Below, piece after piece: positions 1 through 5,276 of a stretch of DNA of 6,041 bases (position 1 is the first letter of the stretch; each line of letters begins with the position of its first letter). Where the stretch lies: assembly GCA_003158755.1 (NCBI GenBank), contig PMLF01000165.1, positions 1-6,041 of the forward strand. The letters are read 5' to 3'. Both the position numbers and the translations under genes were made by a program. This DNA is from Elusimicrobiota bacterium. GTDB lineage: Bacteria; Elusimicrobiota; Elusimicrobia; FEN-1173. The notes below the pieces were generated by a model, which did not search any database, was not told where the DNA came from, and saw nothing but the letters and a program-made list of their open reading frames with translations.

Positions 1-1296
1 CAACATCCCCTTGTCCCGTCTCTGACGGTGGAATCCGATGGCGAAGCGGTGCGATTCGTCCCGGACCTGCTGGAGGATTTGAAGGGCGGGAGAATCCTTG
101 GGAAGACGGATGGGTTCTTCCCGGCCGGGCATATAGATTTCCTCATCCCTTTTCGCCAGGGAGGCGATGGGTTGGGCGCGGTTGGTCACTTGCTTGAGAC
201 CTTTTAACGCGGCCGACAATTGCCCGGGACCGCCGTCGATCAGGACGAGGTCGGGCCAAGGAAGGTTTTCGTCAAGCACCTTCCGGTATCGCCGGGAAAC
301 AACTTCTTCCATAGAGGCGAAATCGTCCACACCCGCCACCGTCTTGATCTTGTACTTGCGGTATCCGCTTTTGAAGGGGTTTCCCCCCACGAAGCATACC
401 ATGGACGCCACCGTTTCGACCCCTTGGATGTGGGAGATGTCGAACGCCTCGATCCGGACCGGCGGCCGAGGCAAACCCAATTTTTCCTGAAGCTCCCGCA
501 ACGACCGGCTGGCTTCGAGCCGGCCCTGAACGTCCTCCTCGCGAAGGGCGCGGAAGGTGACGCGCTCGTTGACGTGGTCCAGGGCGGCGATGATGTCGCG
601 GAAATGGGCCGCCCGCTCGAAGTTCAGGGCGGCGGCCGAGGTTTTCATCTCCTTTTCCCACGCCGCGCGCAGCGGACCGTTTTTGCCCTCGAAGAAGAGG
701 CGCCCCAGGTCGGCCAACCGGCGGTAATCTTCCGGGGAGATCTTCCCCGCGCAGGGCGCCGGACATTGCCCTGTATGGAAATACAGGCAGGCGTCGATCT
801 TCTTCCTTTCCAGGGGTTTCGTTTCGGAAAACTCGAAGTCGCAGGGGCGAAGCGGCACCATACCGCGCCGCCATAAATCCCTCATGATTTGGCGAACGCC
901 GGTGGTGTTCGGGTATGGTCCGAAGTAACTGGCTCCGTCGCGGAGCTTGCGGCGGGTCAGACGCAATCGGGGAAAATCTTCGTTGGTGATCTTCACGAAA
1001 GGATAACTTTTACCGTCCTTCCAGATCACGTTGTAGTCGGGCTGGTGGCGATGGATCAGCCGCTGCTCCATCACCAGGGCCTCGCGCTCGCTGGCCGCGG
1101 CGACGTAATCGATGTTCCGTACTTCGGCCATGAGCGCGCGGATCCGGGGCTCCAAACGCTCGGCGCGAAAATAGTTGGCCACGCGCTTGCGCAGGTCGAT
1201 GGCCTTGCCGATGTAGAGGATTCGGCCCGCGGTGTCCCGCATCAGATAGACGCCGGGATCGTGGGGAAGGACCGAGAGGATGTCCCGTCCGCTCAT
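1..1296 (-). CDS. uvrC: UvrABC system protein C (excinuclease subunit C), 3' end outside the window
   Basis: UvrC makes the two incisions either side of a lesion during nucleotide excision repair, after UvrA and UvrB have loaded on the damage. The 432 residues seen start MSGRDILSVLPHDPGVYLMR. The N-terminal GIY-YIG nuclease (about 10-90) has Y17, Y28, R38 and E77 in the expected places (GVY, LYIGKA, LRKRV, ALVMEQ). Cysteines 152, 170, 178 and 182 match the known Fe-S cluster cysteines, though the first spacing (17 residues) is longer than the 11 I recall for E. coli. A UVR motif for UvrB contact lies at about 211-239. The RNase H-like nuclease has D286 (FDISH), D325 (GVDDF), D354 (LIDGG) and H416 (RDESH). 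The odd point is that UVR and RNase H domains are only about 46 residues apart, where E. coli has about 160. The frame is open throughout, so this is not a frameshift. The C-terminal helix-hairpin-helix region would lie beyond the edge. The start has AAGAGG just upstream. Identity is certain by motifs; it probably follows murJ in an operon. Confidence 0.96.
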   Translation of the reverse strand, partial: MSGRDILSVLPHDPGVYLMRDTAGRILYIGKAIDLRKRVANYFRAERLEPRIRALMAEVRNIDYVAAASEREALVMEQRLIHRHQPDYNVIWKDGKSYPFVKITNEDFPRLRLTRRKLRDGASYFGPYPNTTGVRQIMRDLWRRGMVPLRPCDFEFSETKPLERKKIDACLYFHTGQCPAPCAGKISPEDYRRLADLGRLFFEGKNGPLRAAWEKEMKTSAAALNFERAAHFRDIIAALDHVNERVTFRALREEDVQGRLEASRSLRELQEKLGLPRPPVRIEAFDISHIQGVETVASMVCFVGGNPFKSGYRKYKIKTVAGVDDFASMEEVVSRRYRKVLDENLPWPDLVLIDGGPGQLSAALKGLKQVTNRAQPIASLAKRDEEIYMPGREEPIRLPKDSPALQILQQVRDESHRFAIGFHRQRRDKGML

Positions 1297-1300
1297 TGAA

Positions 1301-1306
1301 CCTCTT
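1301..1306 (-). promoter_or_regulatory. ribosome binding site of uvrC, at the edge of the inverted-repeat element
   Basis: AAGAGG lies four bases before the uvrC ATG at 1296, a rather short spacing. Its first four bases (1303-1306) fall in the outermost part of the right-hand arm (in the direction of transcription) of the 1303-1430 inverted repeat. Pairing of the two arms in the mRNA would therefore partly cover the site. The same AGAGGTT string recurs right after the murJ stop (1431-1437), as expected if an insertion duplicated this sequence. Confidence 0.6.
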
Positions 1307-1430
1307 TAGCGTTTCGAAGTGTTCGTCGGACCGTGGGGGAGGACCATAGCCGAAGAGATGGTGGGGCCCCCGTAGAGCCCGACGCCTGTGGCGTCGGGCG
1401 TGTCCGACGAACACTTCGGAACGATAAAGA
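1303..1430. mobile_element. 128-bp MITE-like inverted-repeat element between murJ and uvrC
   Basis: The arms 1303-1331 and 1402-1430 are reverse complements over 29 bp with two mismatches (1309/1424 and 1314/1419); the inner 17 bp (1315-1331 with 1402-1418) match perfectly. The bases touching both ends are AACC (1299-1302 and 1431-1434), which fits a 4-bp target-site duplication. Deleting the element plus one AACC leaves murJ TGA, then GAGAGGTTCA, then the uvrC ATG, a normal tight operon junction with a ribosome binding site. No transposase or credible ORF lies inside, so if mobile it would have to be moved in trans. The alternative is a native regulatory or attenuator hairpin; long terminal repeats, duplication and clean reconstruction favour insertion. 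No family is assigned. Both possibilities imply a long stem in the murJ-uvrC transcript. Confidence 0.65.
1377..1399. repeat. perfect 10-bp hairpin inside the inverted-repeat element
   Basis: GCCCGACGCC (1377-1386), loop TGT, then GGCGTCGGGC (1390-1399) form a perfect GC-rich stem. It sits just inside the murJ-proximal arm of the 1303-1430 element. On the transcribed (minus) strand it is not followed by a U run, so it is not a standard intrinsic terminator. It could still cause pausing or stabilise the murJ 3' end. A further self-complementary GGGGCCCC lies beside it at 1363-1370. Confidence 0.75.
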
Positions 1431-1438
1431 AACCTCTC

Positions 1439-2998
1439 TCATTCGATGGCCTCGGCCTCCGTCGGTTTCCGCCGTCGCACGATGGCGAGGACATGCGTGA
1501 GTTCTTCCATACCCCACCACCGAGCCAGGATGAGGTATATCATCGTCCCTAGGGCCACCGATCCCAGAACCCTCACGGACAATGGTCCCGGGAGATACCG
1601 CGCCGCGTTCCATGCCGCGACGGCCATCAAAGCGGAGGCGACCGAGGATTGGATCAGAGTCTTGAGCATCTTCCTTCCGCCAAATGCGCCGATCCGTTTC
1701 CGCAAGAGGTGGGCCAGGACGGACCAATTCACCACGGACGCGAACGCCGTCGCAACGGCCAGCCCGCCCACCCCCCAACGCTTCATGAGGAAGAATATTC
1801 CGATGATGTTCACGACCAGGCTGAGGGTCGCCACCTTGACCGGGGTCTTGGTGTCCTTCATGGAATAGAACGCCGACACCAGGATCTTCACCGCGGAATA
1901 AGCGGGCAGGCCCAAGGTGTAGCCGATTAATGCCGAGGTGGTGAGCAGAGTGTTGGCCCGGGTGAACCGGCCGTGCTCGAAAAGCAGACGAACGATGGGG
2001 AACGCAAGCACCGCCAATCCCGTCATAGCGGGCAGGACCGCGAACAGCGTCAACCGCATGGAATAATTCAGGTTCTCTTTCATCCCTTTCCAGTCCTGGA
2101 CGGCCACGCAGCGGGCCATGTGAGGCAAGGTCGCCGTGGAAACGGCCGTTCCGAAAAGGGCCAGGGCGAACTGCATCAACCGGTTGGAGTTGTAGAGAGC
2201 CGTCACGGAGCCGTTGCCCAGGAAGGAAGCGAATATGGTGTCCACGTAGGCGTTGATTTGGTCGATGGAGAGACCCCATATCGCCGGAACCACGAGCAGC
2301 GAAACCCGGACCACGTCGGGGTCGCGGGGCGCCCAACGCCAGCGGGGAGACATTTTTTCCTTGGAAAGGTAAGGGAGGAGCATCAGCAAATGGAGCACGC
2401 CACCGACGGTTGTGCTGATGGCCAACCCTTGCATGGGGTCCACGGCCCAGCGCTTGATGAAAAGGATGTAGAGGATGGTGGAAATGGACAACATGGCCGG
2501 CGCGAGCGAAGGAATGAAAAAATACCCCAGGGAATTCAGGGCGGCGGCGGAGACGGCCGCCAGGCAAACGAAGAGGAGGAACGGGGCGAGCTGTCGGGTG
2601 AGCTGGATGGTGAGCTGGAACTTGGCCGGGTCGGTCTTTTCGAACCCGTGGGCCGCCGCTCCCACGATCCACGGCGCTCCGAAATAGTTAAGGGCCACCA
2701 CTCCCGCCAGCACCACGCCCAGAACGGTGAAGAGTTTCTGGAAGAAGGACCGGGCTTCCGTCTCCTCGTGCCGAGCTAAATGGTCGGAGAAAACGGGCAC
2801 GAAGGCGGTCGACAGCGGTCCCTCCCCCAGCATGCGGCGGAAGAGGTTGGAGAGCCGGAACGCCGCGTAAAAAGCATCGGTCAGGGGCCCTCCGCCGAAC
2901 GCACGAGCCACCATGGCGTCCCGGACGTATCCCAGGATGCGGGAGACAAGAGTCGCAATGGAAACCGCCCCCATGTGCCGGGTCAACTTTTCGGACAT
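1439..2998 (-). CDS. murJ: MurJ (MviN) lipid II flippase
   Basis: MurJ is the MOP-superfamily inner-membrane protein that turns undecaprenyl-PP-linked disaccharide-pentapeptide (lipid II) to the outer face for peptidoglycan assembly. The 519-residue product has the usual length and is hydrophobic throughout, consistent with about 14 membrane helices. The N-terminal family signature is clear: R20 (VSRILG), R26 (YVRDA), D41 (LTDAF) and R54 (NLFRR), each two residues after essential E. coli R18, R24, D39 and R52. R273 in YNSNRLMQF corresponds to E. coli R270. GEGPLSTAFVPVFS and FYSMKDTKTPVKV are also typical. The ATG at 2998 is supported by alignment to the family N terminus, but the bases before it (TAATCTTTTTCCC) hold no Shine-Dalgarno sequence. 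A TGTAAT hexamer at 3008-3013 could be a -10 box placing the transcript start almost on the ATG. It is followed by uvrC on the same strand, 142 bp away because of the inserted element. Confidence 0.95.
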   Translation of the reverse strand: MSEKLTRHMGAVSIATLVSRILGYVRDAMVARAFGGGPLTDAFYAAFRLSNLFRRMLGEGPLSTAFVPVFSDHLARHEETEARSFFQKLFTVLGVVLAGVVALNYFGAPWIVGAAAHGFEKTDPAKFQLTIQLTRQLAPFLLFVCLAAVSAAALNSLGYFFIPSLAPAMLSISTILYILFIKRWAVDPMQGLAISTTVGGVLHLLMLLPYLSKEKMSPRWRWAPRDPDVVRVSLLVVPAIWGLSIDQINAYVDTIFASFLGNGSVTALYNSNRLMQFALALFGTAVSTATLPHMARCVAVQDWKGMKENLNYSMRLTLFAVLPAMTGLAVLAFPIVRLLFEHGRFTRANTLLTTSALIGYTLGLPAYSAVKILVSAFYSMKDTKTPVKVATLSLVVNIIGIFFLMKRWGVGGLAVATAFASVVNWSVLAHLLRKRIGAFGGRKMLKTLIQSSVASALMAVAAWNAARYLPGPLSVRVLGSVALGTMIYLILARWWGMEELTHVLAIVRRRKPTEAEAIE

Positions 2999-3101
2999 GG
3001 GAAAAAGATTACAAAATATGAACTCACCCCGTCGGTGGACGGAGTTTAATCCTTCCCGCGTTTCCCACCACGCCGCTGCGCCGGGGGAGCGAGTGCCGGC
3101 G

Positions 3102-4058
3102 TTAAAGAACGCGCAGAACTATTTTACCGCGCGTATGTCCCGACCGGCTCAGTTCCTGGGCTCGGGCGGCCTCCGAAAGAGGAAAGATCGTCTCCACGAA
3201 GGGTTTCAGTTTCCCCGAGTCCACCAGGTCGGCGATCTTGGCCAATTGGCCGGAGTTGGGCTGAACGTTGACGAGCGTCCCGCGCACCCCGAATTGGTTG
3301 GAATCCTCCTCGGACGGAGCGGCTGCGATCGACACCAGGACGCCGCCTCTCCTCAAGACTTTCCAGGAGCGACGCAGGGTTTCCCCGCCGATCGTGTCGA
3401 AAACCACGTCGACGTCCTTGAGGATCTCATCGAAGCGGGTCGCTTGATAGTCGATCGCATCATCGACTCCCAACAAGCGCAGGAAGTCCTGGTTGCGCGC
3501 CGAAGCCGTGCCGATCACCCGGGCGCCCTTCCATTTGGCCAGTTGGACGGCAAAGCTCCCCACGCCGCCCGCCGCGCCGTGGATCAGGCACGTCTGTCCC
3601 GGTTTCAGGCCGGCACCGTCGAAGAGGGCCTGCCAGGCCGTCAGCGCCGCCAAGGGGACGGCGGCGGCGTGGACGTGGTCGAGTTTCCTCGGCTTGAACG
3701 CCGCTTCCGATTCCCGGACGACGATGTACTCGGCGTAAGCCCCGTTGCGGAGGAGGTCGGGACGGCTGAAGACCTGGTCTCCTTCCATGAACCGGCGGAC
3801 GTCGGGACCGATGGAGTCGACGACGCCTGAGACGTCCCAGCCGGGGGTCAAGGGCAGGGGATCTTTCCGCGCCTCCCGGAGGTATCCCTCCCGGATTTTC
3901 CAGTCCACGGGGTTGACCCCGGCGGCGTGGACGCGGATGCGGATCTCTCCGGTCCCAGGCTCCGGGCATTGCACCTCCTCATAGTTCAGCATCTCCGGGC
4001 CGCCGTATCCGTGCATCCGGACGGCTTTCATCATCTTTACCGCGGTCAAGGTCGCCAT
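3102..4058 (-). CDS. NADP-dependent medium-chain oxidoreductase, quinone oxidoreductase (zeta-crystallin-like) group
   Basis: The 318-residue protein is a medium-chain dehydrogenase/reductase. Residues about 9-125 form the GroES-like domain (IRIRVHAAGVNPVDWKIREG, PGWDVSGVVDSIG, GDQVF, GAYAEYIVV). Residues about 130-270 form the Rossmann fold, with the nucleotide loop HGAAGGVGS at 160-168 and VDVVFDTIGGE later. The C terminus (LSRSGHTRGKIVLRV) is typical of the group. Zinc-binding cysteines of alcohol dehydrogenases are absent, which places it with zinc-independent quinone or enone reductases. The likely reaction is NADPH-dependent reduction of a quinone or an activated double bond; the substrate cannot be read from sequence. 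The ATG at 4058 is chosen for AAGGAG eight bases upstream. M9 and M10 are possible internal starts and would give the more usual family N terminus (MKAVRMHGYG), but no equally good site precedes them. It ends 103 bp before murJ and has its own leader. Confidence 0.9.
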   Translation of the reverse strand: MATLTAVKMMKAVRMHGYGGPEMLNYEEVQCPEPGTGEIRIRVHAAGVNPVDWKIREGYLREARKDPLPLTPGWDVSGVVDSIGPDVRRFMEGDQVFSRPDLLRNGAYAEYIVVRESEAAFKPRKLDHVHAAAVPLAALTAWQALFDGAGLKPGQTCLIHGAAGGVGSFAVQLAKWKGARVIGTASARNQDFLRLLGVDDAIDYQATRFDEILKDVDVVFDTIGGETLRRSWKVLRRGGVLVSIAAAPSEEDSNQFGVRGTLVNVQPNSGQLAKIADLVDSGKLKPFVETIFPLSEAARAQELSRSGHTRGKIVLRVL

Positions 4059-4066
4059 GACAATAA

Positions 4067-4072
4067 CTCCTT
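4067..4072 (-). promoter_or_regulatory. strong ribosome binding site of the MDR oxidoreductase
   Basis: AAGGAG on the minus strand with an 8-base spacer to the ATG at 4058. It is the best Shine-Dalgarno sequence in the window and settles the long start rather than the internal methionines 9 and 10. Confidence 0.8.
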
Positions 4073-4101
4073 TTCCGCCGAGCGATCCCGGGACGGCAAA
4101 A

Positions 4102-4121
4102 CGGACGACCCGCGGACGACC
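4102..4121. repeat. tandem 9-bp direct repeat in the MDR leader
   Basis: CGGACGACC occurs at 4102-4110 and again at 4113-4121, an 11-bp period, so both copies face nearly the same side of the helix. It lies between the proposed promoter and the ribosome binding site. This would suit a repressor or other protein binding in the untranslated leader, but it may be chance in GC-rich DNA. No regulator can be named. Confidence 0.35.
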
Positions 4122-4135
4122 GACGGAGGTATGCC

Positions 4136-4164
4136 ATTATTAAAACGAACGAACCGGGTGGAAA
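4136..4164 (-). promoter_or_regulatory. candidate sigma-70-type promoter for the MDR oxidoreductase
   Basis: On the minus strand TTTCCA (4164-4159, four of six to the -35 consensus) is followed after exactly 17 bases by AATAAT (4141-4136, five of six to the -10 consensus). Transcription would begin near 4129 and give a leader of about 70 bases containing the CGGACGACC repeats and the AAGGAG site. The surrounding DNA is markedly more AT-rich than the genes. This is pattern matching only. Confidence 0.35.
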
Positions 4165-4284
4165 GTTCCATATTTTGCGGGAAATGTTTAGGGAGATTTC
4201 GAAAACTGTCTTATTCCCAAAAGCTGAGATAAGCGATTACTCCCGACGGACCCCTCTCACTAAAACGATGAAAAATGCGATCGT

Positions 4285-4394
4285 GCCCCCCCTTTGAAAA
4301 AGGGGGGAGAGGGGGGATTTGATTTTGGGGATTTTCGTCGACAAAAGCTATAAAAACAAATCCCCCTCCATCCCCCTTTTCCAAAGGGGGAGGC
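4285..4394. repeat. 110-bp nested palindromic repeat built of C and G tracts
   Basis: Arms at 4285-4321 and 4357-4394 are imperfect reverse complements. Each arm also folds on itself: CCCCCC-TTTGAAAAA-GGGGGG at 4287-4307 and CCCCC-TTTTCCAAA-GGGGG at 4372-4390. The whole is centred on the palindrome GTCGAC (4337-4342), the exact midpoint. Both arms contain an AAATCCCCC-type string. C/G-tract palindromes of this look are common as dispersed intergenic repeats in varied bacterial genomes, but I assign no family. It lies upstream of the SDR gene and downstream of nothing, between two divergent promoters, so it is not a terminator for a flanking gene. The rest of this 450-bp gap (4165-4284 and 4395-4499) shows no gene; an AT-rich stretch at 4451-4464 may belong to the SDR promoter. 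Confidence 0.8.
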
Positions 4395-4499
4395 CAAAAG
4401 GCAATGCCCTACGTGATCTTTTGGGCGCCAGTGGTCTCACCGGGAGGGAGAAATAATTTAATATGCTCTTCCTGGAAAACCAATAATCCGAAAGAGATT

Positions 4500-4504
4500 G
4501 GGAG
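4500..4504 (+). promoter_or_regulatory. ribosome binding site that favours the 4511 start of the SDR gene
   Basis: GGGAG ends directly against the ATG at 4505, too close to serve it, but is six bases before the in-frame ATG at 4511. The 4505 ATG would have only a weak AAAGAG eight bases upstream. Confidence 0.55.
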
Positions 4505-4510
4505 ATGGAC

Positions 4511-5203
4511 ATGCTCAACCTAAAAAATAAATGGGTTTTGCTTACGGGTGCCAGCCGTGGAATCGGGAGGCAAGTGGCGACGGCCTTGGCGCAAAAAGGG
4601 TGCCGACTCATCCTCCACAGCCGAAGCCTCCGGCACACGGAAACGTTGGCGCTGGAACTTCAGCGCTTGGGAACGGATGTTCACCCGATTGAAGCGGAAC
4701 TTTCAGACCAAAAACAGGTTCTTCTCCTCGCCAAAGAAGCGCAACGCATTTCCGGGGGCATCGATATTCTCTACAATAACGCGGCCGTCATGATCCCTTA
4801 CCACGAAGACTTCTACGCGTTGAGCAAAGATGAATTCGATCTCAACTTTCAAGTGAACACCATCGCCCCCATCACCCTCTGCAACAGCGCCATCCCCGGA
4901 ATGATCCAGCGGCGCTTCGGACGGATCGTGAATGTCACCTCGGGAATCAGAAACCAACCTCAACTCATGCCCTACGCCGCCTCCAAAGCGGCTCTGGACA
5001 AATACGTGTTCGACATGGCTTCAAGCCTTAAAGGAACGGGAGTAATCATGAATTTGCTGGATCCGGGATGGTTGCGCACGGACCTGGGTGGGCCGCACGC
5101 GCCTAACCCCGTCGAATCCGTTTTGCCTGGAGCGCTTGTGCCGGTCTTGTTGGAAGAGGATACGTGTGGAAATATTTTCAGGGCGCAAGATTATCGGCGT
5201 TGA
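4511..5203 (+). CDS. short-chain dehydrogenase/reductase (classical SDR)
   Basis: A 230-residue NAD(P)-dependent oxidoreductase of the classical SDR family. Counting from the 4511 ATG, the cofactor loop TGASRGIG is at 12-19. The stabilising motif reads NNAAV (89-93), a variant of NNAG. The catalytic tetrad is complete: N116 (FQVNTIAP), S144 (NVTSG), Y155 and K159 (YAASK). PGW at 184-186 followed by TDLGG is the usual post-catalytic loop. An arginine at 38 (HSRS), after the second strand, hints at NADP preference. The protein ends soon after the substrate-loop region, a little short for the family (about 250) but with no sign of damage. The substrate is not recognisable; 3-oxoacyl reductase-like or sugar/alcohol dehydrogenase roles are equally possible. 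An ATG two codons earlier (4505) is the alternative start. It is divergent from the MDR gene and ends 73 bp from the convergent regulator; no clear terminator hairpin lies between. Confidence 0.92.
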   Translation: MLNLKNKWVLLTGASRGIGRQVATALAQKGCRLILHSRSLRHTETLALELQRLGTDVHPIEAELSDQKQVLLLAKEAQRISGGIDILYNNAAVMIPYHEDFYALSKDEFDLNFQVNTIAPITLCNSAIPGMIQRRFGRIVNVTSGIRNQPQLMPYAASKAALDKYVFDMASSLKGTGVIMNLLDPGWLRTDLGGPHAPNPVESVLPGALVPVLLEEDTCGNIFRAQDYRR

Positions 5204-5276
5204 AACATTCCCCCATAAATAAACAGCCCGCTTTCCCGATGATTAGCCCAACAATTTCATCCACGTCATACGGTCT

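Noticed and set aside
220..876. Open frames on both strands within the uvrC region
   Set aside because: The minus-strand frame from 1296 to the left edge gives a continuous UvrC with all catalytic residues; the others are shadows.
1293..2672. 459-codon open frame on the minus strand overlapping murJ
   Set aside because: Rich in R, G, P and H and lacking any domain; it is an out-of-frame reading of the GC-rich murJ gene, whose family motifs are unmistakable.
1973..2779. 268-codon open frame on the plus strand antisense to murJ
   Set aside because: Low-complexity G/E/Q/H/R composition without motifs, entirely inside murJ; a codon-bias shadow.
3029..3042. CCGTC-GGTG-GACGG hairpin upstream of murJ as a regulatory site
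   Set aside because: Five base pairs only, with no supporting context.
3079..3101. CGCCGG/CCGGCG hairpin directly after the MDR stop as a terminator
   Set aside because: Only six pairs with an 11-base loop and no U run on the transcribed strand; common by chance in GC-rich DNA.
2913..3830. 305-codon open frame on the plus strand antisense to the murJ start and the MDR gene
   Set aside because: No ribosome binding site or domain, and it spans two well-supported genes on the other strand.
4285..4394. CRISPR array or terminator reading of the C/G-tract repeats
   Set aside because: Only two inverted copies, no regular spacers, and both flanking genes point away from it.
5204..5276. Bidirectional terminator between the convergent SDR and regulator genes
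   Set aside because: I looked for a stem flanked by A and T runs and found none.
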